Assembly: GCA_031414695.1 (NCBI GenBank)
Contig: JANNWG010000005.1
Coordinates: 1-64,000, forward strand
From: UKL13-2 sp031414695
GTDB lineage: Bacteria > Pseudomonadota > Gammaproteobacteria > Burkholderiales > Usitatibacteraceae
DNA: 64,000 nucleotides
Direction: 5' to 3'
The position numbers and the translations under genes were made by a program. The notes under the pieces are model-generated. The model searched no databases. It had not been told where the DNA came from and worked only from the letters and a program-made list of their open reading frames with translations. Positions within the stretch are counted from its first letter, which is position 1. Each line of letters starts with the position of its first letter. Of the stretch, positions 44,797 through 53,776 are shown piece by piece.

Positions 44797-46701
44797 TTAG
44801 GCGGCGGCCGCCGCCGCAGTTACGGCAGCGGCCATGGTTGTTGCACCGGCATAGGGCAGTGCTAAATAAATGGCATCCATCGCGAGTGCGACATCCGCAG
44901 CTTGTGGGTTACGATTCGGCGAGGTATCTATCATGAGCGTTTTAACGCGGCTTAAGCGCATGGCCTTGGCTGCTTGCAATGCCTCTGCGGCTGCACCAAC
45001 ACGATCCCCAACGCCAAGCCGATTGACATTTGCACGTCCGTCCGTCAGCAGCACCACCATCACTGCATCGCCACCGCGCTGAATCGCCTCTGCCATCTGC
45101 CGTGCGGCATCGAGTCCTGCGGCGAGCGGTGTACCGCCGCCGCCGGGCAAAGCGGCGAGACTACGTTTAGCGCGCACCAACGAACGCGTTGGCGGCAATA
45201 AAACGTCAGCACTCTTGCCGCGAAACGCAATCACCGCCACTTGATCACGACGAATGTAGCAATCAGCCAGTAATAATTCGACGGCACCTTTCGCCTCGGC
45301 AAGCCGATTCATCGCGGAAGAGCCGGATGCATCAACAACAAAAATGGTGGTGGTTTTACTGCGCTGTTGATAACGATTTAAGCGAAAATCGTCGCGGCGA
45401 ATATGGATACGCTTTTCGGCTTGATTGCTAGCCGTTAAATTGCGAATGCGTTGCCATGGCGCGGCAGCGCGAAGCGTTGCCAGTACATTGAGTCGTGCAC
45501 CACTATCACGTCCACCGCCGTTAGCCTTCGTGCCAACTACGCGTCCGCGTGTGGTGGCGTGTTGAACATGACCCGCACTTCCAGCGGCAGCCTGTCGTTT
45601 AGTACCGGCTGATTTGGTGTTGCGATCTGCCATTAACTGTTGGCGTAATTTTTCAGGAATTACGGCCGCGACGGCTTCAAGCACCACATCGTGCAGCGGC
45701 TCGTGGTTGTCTTCATTTGCGTTGGTGTCGTCTTTTTGTTCAGCGTCATTTTCATTTTGCTGCGCCTCTTGTTCCACGTCTTGTTCATTTTCTTCGGGCT
45801 GATCTTGCTCATCTGCCTCATTTGGCTCATGTTCCTCGGGTGCTGCTGGCATCGTCATCGTTCTCGGGCTCAGCACATATTGCGCGGCGAGCATCAGATC
45901 GTCTTGGCTGACGTCATCACGTTCATTTAGGGCGGCAATAATTTTGGCAACATTCAGGGCAAGTAATGGCGCGCGCAGACTAGCAATGCCAAATGAAACC
46001 GCTACAGCAACAATGGTTTCAATCACCGCCTCTGATACACGAACCTTTAGCAATTGTTGCTTTGCATTTGCTATATCGGCTGCACATAAGAGAGCAACGT
46101 CATTGCCGGTAGGCTCCCCATCAAATGTACGCAGCCATTGACAAGGAATGGCGGCTAAATCAAGGTGAAAGGCGAGTCGGTCGGCAAGTGCGGCAGAAAT
46201 GGTAGCGTCTGTTTCTGTTGCGTCTGTTTCATCCAGCATCACCAAACGAAAATTTGCAGCATGTTGTTGCTTGATGCCATCGCGCTCACTATTGACCATG
46301 CCAGCGTCCATGACCTGCGCTAATTTCGCAGCCGTGCCTACCGGTAGCCGTTCGGCCATTGGAATAACTAGCAAGCCTAGATGACACTCTGCCAGCAAGC
46401 CGCGTTCAGCAATGGGTTTGCCCGAAGATAAAGTAGCAGCTAAATCCAACCCACCGAGTAGGCGGCCGTCAGTGATATTGCTCGGCAAACGTTTATGCGG
46501 CACGGCGGCGGGCAGTAATGATTGTAAATAGTCTAACCACACGTCGCGCGCTACCCCGTATGGCGCACGCAATATAGCGCCACCGATGGCATTGCCCTCA
46601 TCCACAGCAATAATGGCAGCAGCGGTCAGTGCACGCTGCCATTGCTCGGCAATACTCTGCGCTAGCGTTTGCGTTTGCGTTTGTGTCTGCTGCTGCGTCA
46701 T
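44797..46701 (-). CDS. bchD: Magnesium chelatase subunit D
   Basis: Platform subunit of the complex that inserts Mg into protoporphyrin IX, the entry to bacteriochlorophyll. It has an AAA+-like N-terminal half that lacks a good Walker A, an acidic Glu/Gln/Asn/Asp-rich linker (about residues 285-350), and a C-terminal von Willebrand A domain with the MIDAS motif VDASGSSAMNR. A TQTQTQ tract at the N-terminus and an Ala run at the C-terminus are low-complexity tails. 634 aa. Three bases separate it from bchI. Confidence 0.94.
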   Translation of the reverse strand: MTQQQTQTQTQTLAQSIAEQWQRALTAAAIIAVDEGNAIGGAILRAPYGVARDVWLDYLQSLLPAAVPHKRLPSNITDGRLLGGLDLAATLSSGKPIAERGLLAECHLGLLVIPMAERLPVGTAAKLAQVMDAGMVNSERDGIKQQHAANFRLVMLDETDATETDATISAALADRLAFHLDLAAIPCQWLRTFDGEPTGNDVALLCAADIANAKQQLLKVRVSEAVIETIVAVAVSFGIASLRAPLLALNVAKIIAALNERDDVSQDDLMLAAQYVLSPRTMTMPAAPEEHEPNEADEQDQPEENEQDVEQEAQQNENDAEQKDDTNANEDNHEPLHDVVLEAVAAVIPEKLRQQLMADRNTKSAGTKRQAAAGSAGHVQHATTRGRVVGTKANGGGRDSGARLNVLATLRAAAPWQRIRNLTASNQAEKRIHIRRDDFRLNRYQQRSKTTTIFVVDASGSSAMNRLAEAKGAVELLLADCYIRRDQVAVIAFRGKSADVLLPPTRSLVRAKRSLAALPGGGGTPLAAGLDAARQMAEAIQRGGDAVMVVLLTDGRANVNRLGVGDRVGAAAEALQAAKAMRLSRVKTLMIDTSPNRNPQAADVALAMDAIYLALPYAGATTMAAAVTAAAAAA

Positions 46702-46704
46702 TAT

Positions 46705-47724
46705 TTAAGCGGCACTTACATTAAATAATTCATCTACCGCGCGAATAACGCGGGCGCTAGATCCGGATTCATCAAGCGGATCACGGCGAAGTCGATGGCG
46801 CAGTGCGGATGCAGCAATGCTCTTCAAATGTTTGTCGCTGACTTCACTTTCGCCATCAAGGGCGGCAATTGCGCGTGCGGCGCGGATGAGCGTTAATTCG
46901 CCGCGAAGGCCGTCGGCACCGAGCTTCATACATAAACTCGCGGCGCGTCTAATCATGGCGTCGCTCACCTCAACAGTGGCAATTTTTTCGCGCGCCGCAA
47001 CGATGCGCTTACGCGTTTTGTCTTGATGTGATTTCCACTTGGCATGAAATGCGACCGCATCGCGCTCGTATGCATCGCGCCGCTTTACCACTTCTACGCG
47101 TTCGTCGAGCGTGCTGGGGGTACGTACCTCAACAGACAAGCCAAATCGATCTAATAGCTGCGGACGCAATTCACCTTCCTCAGGATTACCACTCCCAATC
47201 AAGACAAACTTTGCCGGATGGCGAATGCTCATGCCATCTCGCTCGACCACATTAATGCCACTGGCGGCCACGTCAATGAGCAAATCAACTAAATGATCTT
47301 CGAGCAAATTAACTTCATCAATATATAAAAATCCGCGGTTTGCGCGGGCAAGTAAGCCTGGCTCAAAGGCTTTTTCGCCATGCACCAAGGCGCGCTCTAG
47401 ATCAAGCGCACCAACCACACGATCCTCTGTTGCACCCAACGGCAAATCCACCACCGGCACCACGCTCATGACAGATTTTGCATTTGTGGCAACGGTATCA
47501 CCATCGACCTGCTCGCCATCCGGCGCGATGTTATAGCGAGAACCACTAAGCACGGCTATCTTGGGCAATAAAGCCGCCAAAGAGCGCACTGCTGTTGACT
47601 TTCCAGTTCCACGGTCGCCAAGAATTAAAACACCACCTACACTAGGATCAACCGCCACGATCATTAAGGCGCGCTTCATCTCTTCTTGACCAACGATAGC
47701 GGAAAATGGGAATGGCGGCGTCAT
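46705..47724 (-). CDS. bchI: Magnesium chelatase subunit I
   Basis: AAA+ ATPase that forms a ring with BchD and drives Mg insertion by BchH. N-terminal FPFSAIVGQEEMKRAL, Walker A GDRGTGKS at residues 36-43, Walker B LYIDEVNLLEDHLVDLLID, and the IRHPAKFVLIGSGNPEEGELRPQLLDRFG sensor region are all present. 339 aa is standard. It is the first gene of the bchI-bchD-bchO-crtI-crtB operon. Two PpsR-type boxes lie just upstream. Confidence 0.96.
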   Translation of the reverse strand: MTPPFPFSAIVGQEEMKRALMIVAVDPSVGGVLILGDRGTGKSTAVRSLAALLPKIAVLSGSRYNIAPDGEQVDGDTVATNAKSVMSVVPVVDLPLGATEDRVVGALDLERALVHGEKAFEPGLLARANRGFLYIDEVNLLEDHLVDLLIDVAASGINVVERDGMSIRHPAKFVLIGSGNPEEGELRPQLLDRFGLSVEVRTPSTLDERVEVVKRRDAYERDAVAFHAKWKSHQDKTRKRIVAAREKIATVEVSDAMIRRAASLCMKLGADGLRGELTLIRAARAIAALDGESEVSDKHLKSIAASALRHRLRRDPLDESGSSARVIRAVDELFNVSAA

Positions 47725-47774
47725 TTAGGGTCCAATCTGTTGTAAATCATAAGGTTAGTGTCAGCTTTAAGGAG

Positions 47775-47792
47775 TGTAATAGAAAGTTTACA
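47775..47792. promoter_or_regulatory. PpsR/CrtJ-type box 1
   Basis: Exact TGT-N12-ACA palindrome (tgtaatagaaagtttaca), the known recognition pattern of the photosynthesis repressor PpsR/CrtJ. It is 51 bp upstream of the bchI start. It is paired with box 2, 43 bp away (about four helical turns), which suits cooperative binding. Confidence 0.68.
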
Positions 47793-47817
47793 AACAATAA
47801 AATTTGACAAATCAAAC

Positions 47818-47835
47818 TGTAAGGTTTAGTTTACA
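47818..47835. promoter_or_regulatory. PpsR/CrtJ-type box 2
   Basis: Second exact TGT-N12-ACA palindrome (tgtaaggtttagtttaca). It lies just downstream of a TTGACA hexamer (47804-47809), so it would overlap a plausible hemA promoter. Both boxes sit in the divergent bchI-hemA spacer. Confidence 0.68.
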
Positions 47836-47921
47836 CATTATTGTTAACAAAGTATCACGTCGGGGTCATCATTTTGCAGCCACTTTTGCCACAAATGCCA
47901 CAATTTTCTGATGTTCCGGGG

Positions 47922-49229
47922 ATGTCTTTATTCACCTTGGGGCTCAATTACCGCACGGCACCAATTGATATTCGTGAACGCGTTGCCTTTCCCGCGACTG
48001 GTCAACGCGATGCGCTGGAGTCGCTCAAGCGCACTACCCAAGCAGATGAAGCCGCGCTGGTATCAACTTGCAATCGTACTGAGCTTTATTTACGTGCCGA
48101 TAATCGCGATATTTTGTCACGTGCAGCAGAATGGCTTACTAATCTTCCGCGTGTTGTCGGTGCGGATATTCGTCCGCATTTATATCAACTTGAAGGCGCA
48201 GACGTGCCGCGTCATGCGTTTCGCGTAGCGAGTGGACTTGACTCAATGATCGTTGGCGAGCCACAGGTGTTAGGGCAAGTCAAACAAGCAGTACGTATCG
48301 CACATGACGCGCATACCTTATCTGGCCCCTTAAGTCGTTTATTTCAACAAACCTTTGAAGTCGCCAAAGCCGTCAGATCACAAACCACCATAGGTACTAC
48401 CTCGGTCTCGATGGCGGCAGCGTCGATTAAATTGGCTGCACAGTTATTTGGCGACTTAAGCCAGACCAAAATTTTATTTGTTGGCACAGGCGAAATGGTG
48501 CAGCTTGCCGCCGCGCATTTTGCCGCCAAATCACCGCGTGAAATGGTGATAGCGAATCGCACACTGGCTAAAGCCGAATTATTGGCCGCGCATTTGTCAT
48601 CCACTTTGTCTTCTGCAAATGGACATGTGTCAGTGCAGCCAATGACGCTCGATGAATTACCGGCGATGATTCACCACTTTGATATTGTCGTCACCTCTAC
48701 TGCATCTACCTTACCGATTATCGGTAAAGGCATGATCGAGCAAGCGCTGAAACGTCGCCGTCGCAAGCCGATGTTTTTGGTTGACCTCGCCGTGCCGCGC
48801 GATATCGAACCAGAAGTTTCTTCAATTGAAGATGTTTTCCTTCACACGCTTGATAGTTTAGGCAAAGTCATTGATCAAAATTTGGCCACCCGCCGCGCCG
48901 GAATTGCGGAAGCTGAAGCCATTATTGAAACAAGCACTGCCGACTTTATGCGCTGGATGACCACCCGCGCCACAGTGCCCTTAATTCAGCAAATACGCGC
49001 CAGTGCGGACGATTGCCGCCGCGTTGAGCTGCAACGCGCAGAACGCATGCTAGCGAATGGCCATGATCCATTGAAAGTTATTGATATGCTGGCTAACGGT
49101 TTAATGAATAAGCTGCTGCATCCACAGCTCGCGGCATTGCGTGAATGTGAGGACGACAAACGCGACAATCTGCTCGCCGCCCTTGAGACCTTGTATCTCG
49201 ATAAGCGTCAAACACAACGCACGCATTAA
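47922..49229 (+). CDS. hemA: Glutamyl-tRNA reductase
   Basis: Reduces glutamyl-tRNA to glutamate-1-semialdehyde, the first step of tetrapyrrole synthesis by the C5 route. The start MSLFTLGLNYRTAPIDIRERVAF and the catalytic Cys in ALVSTCNRTELY are typical. Further motifs are VGEPQVLGQVKQA and the NADPH site LFVGTGEMVQLAAAHF. From the ATG at 47922 it is 435 aa. A TTG start at 47841 would place the PpsR box within the leader and is rejected. It is divergent from bchI and is not followed by prfA, its usual neighbour in beta- and gammaproteobacteria. Confidence 0.95.
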   Translation: MSLFTLGLNYRTAPIDIRERVAFPATGQRDALESLKRTTQADEAALVSTCNRTELYLRADNRDILSRAAEWLTNLPRVVGADIRPHLYQLEGADVPRHAFRVASGLDSMIVGEPQVLGQVKQAVRIAHDAHTLSGPLSRLFQQTFEVAKAVRSQTTIGTTSVSMAAASIKLAAQLFGDLSQTKILFVGTGEMVQLAAAHFAAKSPREMVIANRTLAKAELLAAHLSSTLSSANGHVSVQPMTLDELPAMIHHFDIVVTSTASTLPIIGKGMIEQALKRRRRKPMFLVDLAVPRDIEPEVSSIEDVFLHTLDSLGKVIDQNLATRRAGIAEAEAIIETSTADFMRWMTTRATVPLIQQIRASADDCRRVELQRAERMLANGHDPLKVIDMLANGLMNKLLHPQLAALRECEDDKRDNLLAALETLYLDKRQTQRTH

Positions 49230-49450
49230 GCGTTTTACAACTCGCTAGACAGCAAAAATAGCGGGCTTAAATCACGACTAAATAAGACGCATTCTCGACT
49301 GAGAAGTGGCGTCAACCTTTTCGTTAAATACTCGTTCAATAACTACGCGATTTTCTGTCGTCATTAGGTTATATTACGACCTGAAATTTGCACCCGCATG
49401 CGTTTGATATTGTTCAACACCATGCTTTTTTATTGACTGAGGAGTCGTAA

Positions 49451-49774
49451 ATGAATCAAAACCGTCGCACGTTCATGTTCGTCGCCACCGCAGCAGGTTT
49501 AGGTGTCGCTGGTATTAAATCCGCCGCCGCGCAAAAAGCAGCACCAATGCTTGATGAAGCGGATGCAACTGCCAAGGCGCTTGGTTATGTTGCCAACGCC
49601 ACAAAAGTGGATAAAACCAAATACAAGCAATATGCCGCTGGACAAAAATGTGCCAATTGCACATTGTTCGTTGGTAAAGAAGCTGATAAAGCCGGTGGTT
49701 GCCCATTGTTTCAGGGCAAGCAGGTCGCTGGTGATGGCTGGTGTATTTCTTGGGCGAAAAAAGCGAAAGCGTAA
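49451..49774 (+). CDS. hip: High-potential iron-sulfur protein (HiPIP)
   Basis: Small periplasmic [4Fe-4S] electron carrier that re-reduces the reaction centre, directly or via its cytochrome, in many purple bacteria. The four cluster cysteines are Cys67, Cys70, Cys84 and Cys98 in the order C-x2-C...GGCPLF...GWCISW. A Tat-type signal (NRRTFMFVA, residues 4-12) ends near AAAQ. 107 aa as precursor fits the family. A strong Shine-Dalgarno (gaggag) precedes it. It lies beside hemA and the photosynthesis operon, and ends in a clear terminator. Confidence 0.95.
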   Translation: MNQNRRTFMFVATAAGLGVAGIKSAAAQKAAPMLDEADATAKALGYVANATKVDKTKYKQYAAGQKCANCTLFVGKEADKAGGCPLFQGKQVAGDGWCISWAKKAKA

Positions 49775-49800
49775 TTTGCTTCGTTATTTTTTTTGCAAAC

Positions 49801-49830
49801 AAAAACGGCCACTTGCGTGGCCGTTTTTTA
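49801..49830. terminator. Bidirectional terminator after HiPIP gene
   Basis: Stem aaaacggccac / gtggccgtttt with a short loop. It has a T-run on the plus strand and a matching A-run, so it can serve both the HiPIP gene and the convergent BI-1 gene. Confidence 0.88.
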
Positions 49831-49848
49831 TTGCCTGACGATTCGCAA

Positions 49849-50538
49849 TTAGTCGGAGTTTGTAATACCTAACAGCGCTAACAAATTCGCAAAAATATTG
49901 TAGATGCTCAAATAAATCGACAAAGTGGCGGTAATGTAATTGGTCTCGCCACCCGTGATGATGCGGTTAATGTCATACAACAAGAAACCGGAGAAAATGC
50001 CGATTGCCACTACCATTATCACGATAGAAAGCGCTGGGATTTGCATGAAAATATTCGCAAATGCAGCAACGAGCAAAACAATCATACCGATGAATAAAAA
50101 CTTGCCCATATTGGTCAAATCACGTTTGATTGTAGATGCGAGCGTTGACATACCAAAGAAAATTACGGCTGTACCGCCTGCTGCCAGTGCAATCAATTGT
50201 CCGCCATTAGGAAGGTTTAAAACGCTGGCAACAATGCGTGACAGCATCAAACCCATGAAAAACGTGAAGCCTAATAGTATCGCCACACCCCAAGGGCTGT
50301 TTTTGGTTCGCTCAATGGCGTAGAAAAAACCAAACGCAATTGCCAACATCGCAATAAAACCAATCGCGGGAGAGCCTGCGAAGAAGCTGAAATTCATCGC
50401 TTGGCCGATTACCGCGCCAAGTATGGTGGGGATCATTGTTAAGCCAAGCAACATGTAGGTATTTCGCAAGACGCGATTTTGCGTCGTCGTCATACCGCCC
50501 GTGCTGGTGGTTGTATTCAGTGGAATATTATTTTGCAT
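49849..50538 (-). CDS. Bax inhibitor-1/YccA family membrane protein
   Basis: Seven predicted membrane segments spread over 229 aa, with the BI-1 patterns NRVLRNTYMLLGLTM near the N-terminus and GIFSGFLLYDINRII near the end. Members include YccA, which modulates FtsH, and calcium-leak channels. The specific role cannot be read here. Convergent with the HiPIP gene. Confidence 0.88.
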   Translation of the reverse strand: MQNNIPLNTTTSTGGMTTTQNRVLRNTYMLLGLTMIPTILGAVIGQAMNFSFFAGSPAIGFIAMLAIAFGFFYAIERTKNSPWGVAILLGFTFFMGLMLSRIVASVLNLPNGGQLIALAAGGTAVIFFGMSTLASTIKRDLTNMGKFLFIGMIVLLVAAFANIFMQIPALSIVIMVVAIGIFSGFLLYDINRIITGGETNYITATLSIYLSIYNIFANLLALLGITNSD

Positions 50539-51011
50539 AGTAAGTTTTTCCTTTCAAAAAAACGTAGGTGGATTCAAGCATTGCTAAGACAATAAGGACA
50601 AGTAAGAGTTTCAAGTAAATCCATAACAGATTCAACCATATTAAATTTAGGGTCAATTCAACGTTACGTTGCCTCGGTTTGATAAAAGCAGCAATTGGCA
50701 GCAATACTCTTGCTTTGAATTGATTTAATCTGATGCTGACTTTGCTTCCGGATGGCGTGCATTCTTGTGCTTTTATGTAGTAAAAACACTGAAAGTCGTT
50801 CATTTACGAGCATCTTAGGCAATAAATGCCCGAAGATGCCCGTCAATAAACGACATGTGATATTTATTCTCAAAACACCGCTATCCGTGCTGAATACGGC
50901 CTGATTGTAATAGCGCCTTAGGGGTCGTGTGAGTTAAAATCGCGAGTTGTTTCGCAGACTTATGTTCGCTTTCCACTTTTATTAAAATCAGGTCACACGG
51001 GAGTTTACTCA
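50539..51011. other. Spacer between BI-1 gene and hppA
   Basis: A 473-bp divergent spacer. It contains REP-like copy I (50795-50857) and, near its end, the hppA leader with a ggag ribosome site at about 51000. A 91-codon minus-strand reading frame (50528-50803) exists but has no family and overlaps the BI-1 start, so it is not called. Nothing else is seen. Confidence 0.5.
50795..50857. repeat. REP-like palindrome, copy I
   Basis: Left half agtcgttcatttacgagcat and right half gatgcccgtcaataaacgac pair over nearly the full length. This is the only copy in a divergent spacer. Confidence 0.7.
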
Positions 51012-53480
51012 ATGGCATCAGAACCAATTTTCATCTTCGCCCTCGTCTGCGCGCTTATTGCGCTCGCTTATGGCGCCATTCAAACCAAATGGATTTTGTC
51101 GCAACCGGACGGTAACGACCGTATGCGCGAAATTGCAGCCGCGATTCAGGCAGGTGCAAAAGCCTACCTAAATCGTCAATACGCTACCATTGGTGTTGTC
51201 GGTGCAGTATTAGCCGTAGCGATATTTTTTCTGCTCGGCGGAAAAACCGCATTTGGCTTTGTTTTAGGCGCAGTTGCCTCTGGATTGGCAGGCTACATCG
51301 GCATGAACGTATCAGTGCGCGCTAACGTACGTACGGCTGAAGCCGCGCGCAAGGGCATTAACCCCGCGTTAAATGTGGCATTTAAAGGCGGTGCAATTAC
51401 TGGCATGTTGGTAGTGGGCTTAGGCTTACTGTCGGTGGCCGGTTTTTATTACTACTTATTAGGTGCTGCTGCGTCAGATGCTAAAACCAGTGATATTTTG
51501 AAGCCCTTAATTGGTTTGGCGTTCGGCTCATCGCTCATCTCCATTTTTGCGCGACTTGGTGGCGGCATTTTCACCAAGGGTGCAGACGTTGGTGCGGATT
51601 TAGTCGGCAAGGTAGAAGCAAATATTCCAGAAGATGACCCGCGTAACCCAGCCGTTATTGCGGATAACGTCGGTGACAACGTTGGCGATTGTGCCGGTAT
51701 GGCAGCGGATTTGTTCGAAACCTATGCGGTGACCATCATTGCAACGATGGTTCTAGGCGCATTGATGATTTCTGCCACTAGCGTTGTTGGTAATGTAGTG
51801 TTGTACCCGTTGGTTCTCGGTGGATTTGCCATCATTGCCTCAATCGTTGGCTGCTCTTTTGTTAGCACCAAAGAAGGTGGCAACGTCATGAATGCGTTGT
51901 ATCGCGGTTTGATCGTGGCAGGTGTTATTGCATTGGCGGCGTTTTATCCGCTTACCAGTTGGATCATGGGCGGTGTTGCTGCGGCAAGCCCAGAATATGC
52001 GAAATTTACCGTCATGAATTTATGGCTTTGTTGCGTTGTTGGCCTAGGCTTAACCGCATTCTTAGTCTGGATTACAGAGTACTACACGGGTACAGAATAC
52101 GGCCCTGTGAAATACGTTGCCGAAGCGTCAACAAAAGGCCACGCCACTAACATCATCGCGGGTATTGGCGTATCAATGCGTTCGACCGCTTGGCCTGTGT
52201 TGGCTGTTTGTTTTGCTATTTATGCTGCTTACGCACTGTGCGGCATTTACGGTATCGCCATTGCCGCAACGGCTATGCTGTCCATGGCCGGTATTGTAGT
52301 TGCCCTTGATGCCTATGGCCCAATCACAGACAACGCTGGCGGAATTGCCGAAATGTCAGAAATGCCAAAAGAAGTGCGCGCTGTGACTGACCCGCTAGAT
52401 GCGGTTGGTAACACCACGAAGGCCGTTACTAAAGGCTATGCGATTGGCTCAGCTGGACTTGCCGCGCTCGTATTGTTTGCTGACTACACCTACAAATTAG
52501 CCGAATCTGGTTATAGCTTGACCTTTGACTTGTCAAACCCTGCGGTCATCATCGGCCTATTTGCCGGCGGCATGATTCCTTACCTATTTGGCGCGATGGC
52601 GATGGAAGCAGTGGGTCGTTGTGCAGGCTTAGTGGTGGACGAAGTTCGTCGCCAATTCCGCGAAATCAAAGGCATCATGGACGGCACAGGTAAGCCTGAC
52701 TATTCACGCGCGGTTGATTTGTTGACTAAAGGCGCGATTAAGGAAATGATTATCCCGTCACTACTACCAGTCGTCGCTCCAGTGCTGGTGTTCTTGATTG
52801 TTGGCGGCTTGATGGGTAAAGAAGCAGGTATTCAGGCGCTCGGCGGCATGTTGATGGGCACAATCGTTACTGGTTTATTTGTCGCGATTTCGATGTGTAC
52901 CGGCGGTGGCGCGTGGGATAACGCGAAGAAGTACATCGAAGAAGGCAACCACGGCGGCAAAGGCTCCGACGCACACAAAGCAGCGATCACCGGCGACACC
53001 GTGGGCGACCCGTACAAAGATACGGCAGGCCCTGCGGTCAACCCGTTGATTAAAATTATCAATATTGTGGCGTTAATGATGGTGCCGATGTTTGGCCCAG
53101 CGACTGCTGATGCAACGAAAAAAGTAACAGCACCGACACCAATGGTGGCAAGTGCCAGCGCACCAGCAACAAACGTGGCAAAAATTTACTTTGCCTCAGG
53201 TGCGAAAGAGTTGCCAGCAGATAGCGCGGCTACATTAGCGACAGTCATTGCCGCCGCAAAATCTAATCCGGCAAAAAGCGTCACCATCTCAGGCTTTCAC
53301 GATGCCACTGGCGACCAAGCAACAAACGAAGAATTAGCCAAACAGCGCGCAAAAGCCGTAAGCGAAGCCTTGAAAGCCGCTGGCATAGCCGAATTGCAAA
53401 TCAGCATGCAAAAGCCAGCCTTAGTTCAAGGCTCGGGCGACAATGCTGAAGCGCGGCGTGTTGAAGTGCGCGTAATGTAG
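51012..53480 (+). CDS. hppA: Proton-pumping pyrophosphatase with OmpA-like tail
   Basis: Integral membrane pyrophosphatase coupling PPi hydrolysis (or synthesis) to proton movement. Signature motifs: DVGADLVGKVE and DNVGDNVGDCAGMAADLFE. The GNTTKAVTKGYAIGSA segment has Lys470 and Thr473 (the usual Ala/Lys switch), the pattern of K+-independent H+-PPases such as that of Rhodospirillum. The core ends near residue 697. It is followed by a linker and an extra domain at about 724-822 that matches OmpA/MotB-type peptidoglycan binding (IYFASGAKELP, then HDATGDQATNEELAKQRAKAV). At 822 aa it is about 110 longer than usual. The C-terminus of H+-PPases faces out, so the tail would reach the periplasm. 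Confidence 0.93.
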   Translation: MASEPIFIFALVCALIALAYGAIQTKWILSQPDGNDRMREIAAAIQAGAKAYLNRQYATIGVVGAVLAVAIFFLLGGKTAFGFVLGAVASGLAGYIGMNVSVRANVRTAEAARKGINPALNVAFKGGAITGMLVVGLGLLSVAGFYYYLLGAAASDAKTSDILKPLIGLAFGSSLISIFARLGGGIFTKGADVGADLVGKVEANIPEDDPRNPAVIADNVGDNVGDCAGMAADLFETYAVTIIATMVLGALMISATSVVGNVVLYPLVLGGFAIIASIVGCSFVSTKEGGNVMNALYRGLIVAGVIALAAFYPLTSWIMGGVAAASPEYAKFTVMNLWLCCVVGLGLTAFLVWITEYYTGTEYGPVKYVAEASTKGHATNIIAGIGVSMRSTAWPVLAVCFAIYAAYALCGIYGIAIAATAMLSMAGIVVALDAYGPITDNAGGIAEMSEMPKEVRAVTDPLDAVGNTTKAVTKGYAIGSAGLAALVLFADYTYKLAESGYSLTFDLSNPAVIIGLFAGGMIPYLFGAMAMEAVGRCAGLVVDEVRRQFREIKGIMDGTGKPDYSRAVDLLTKGAIKEMIIPSLLPVVAPVLVFLIVGGLMGKEAGIQALGGMLMGTIVTGLFVAISMCTGGGAWDNAKKYIEEGNHGGKGSDAHKAAITGDTVGDPYKDTAGPAVNPLIKIINIVALMMVPMFGPATADATKKVTAPTPMVASASAPATNVAKIYFASGAKELPADSAATLATVIAAAKSNPAKSVTISGFHDATGDQATNEELAKQRAKAVSEALKAAGIAELQISMQKPALVQGSGDNAEARRVEVRVM

Positions 53481-53521
53481 GACGAAATTGACTAGTGTAG
53501 GTAAAGCAAAAAACGTAGCAA

Positions 53522-53556
53522 AAAAAGCCGACCACACATTATGGTCGGCTTTTTTA
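53522..53556 (+). terminator. Intrinsic terminator after hppA
   Basis: Stem aaagccgacca / tggtcggcttt with a short AT-rich loop and a T6 tract. A flanking A-run makes it potentially bidirectional. Confidence 0.88.
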
Positions 53557-53776
53557 TGTGCATTATTGTGGATACCGCATTGCAGCATTCAATGTCGAAC
53601 TAAAAAGCGCTACAATTGTTTTAGGATTTATGCAAAAAAACATTCATTCATGGTGAATCACGCCGTAATATTAAAGAATGACTACTGCAAAGAAACCTTA
53701 ACAAGGTTAATTTTTTATGTGGTTAGGCACAACTTTCCTCAACAGCAGCAGCAAAAGTATAAGAAAGAAGTAAGTT

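Noticed and set aside
45614..45930. Plus-strand Ser/Phe/Cys-rich frames opposite bchD
   Set aside because: They are the antisense of the acidic low-complexity linker of BchD and are biased only for that reason.
47804..47815. TTGACAAATCAA as an FNR/Anr site between bchI and hemA
   Set aside because: It has two bases too few between the half-sites compared with TTGAT-N4-ATCAA. The TTGACA part is better read as a -35 hexamer.
50528..50803. 91-codon minus-strand frame upstream of the BI-1 gene
   Set aside because: There is one hydrophobic stretch but no family, no ribosome site noted and overlap with the BI-1 start. It is not supported as a gene.
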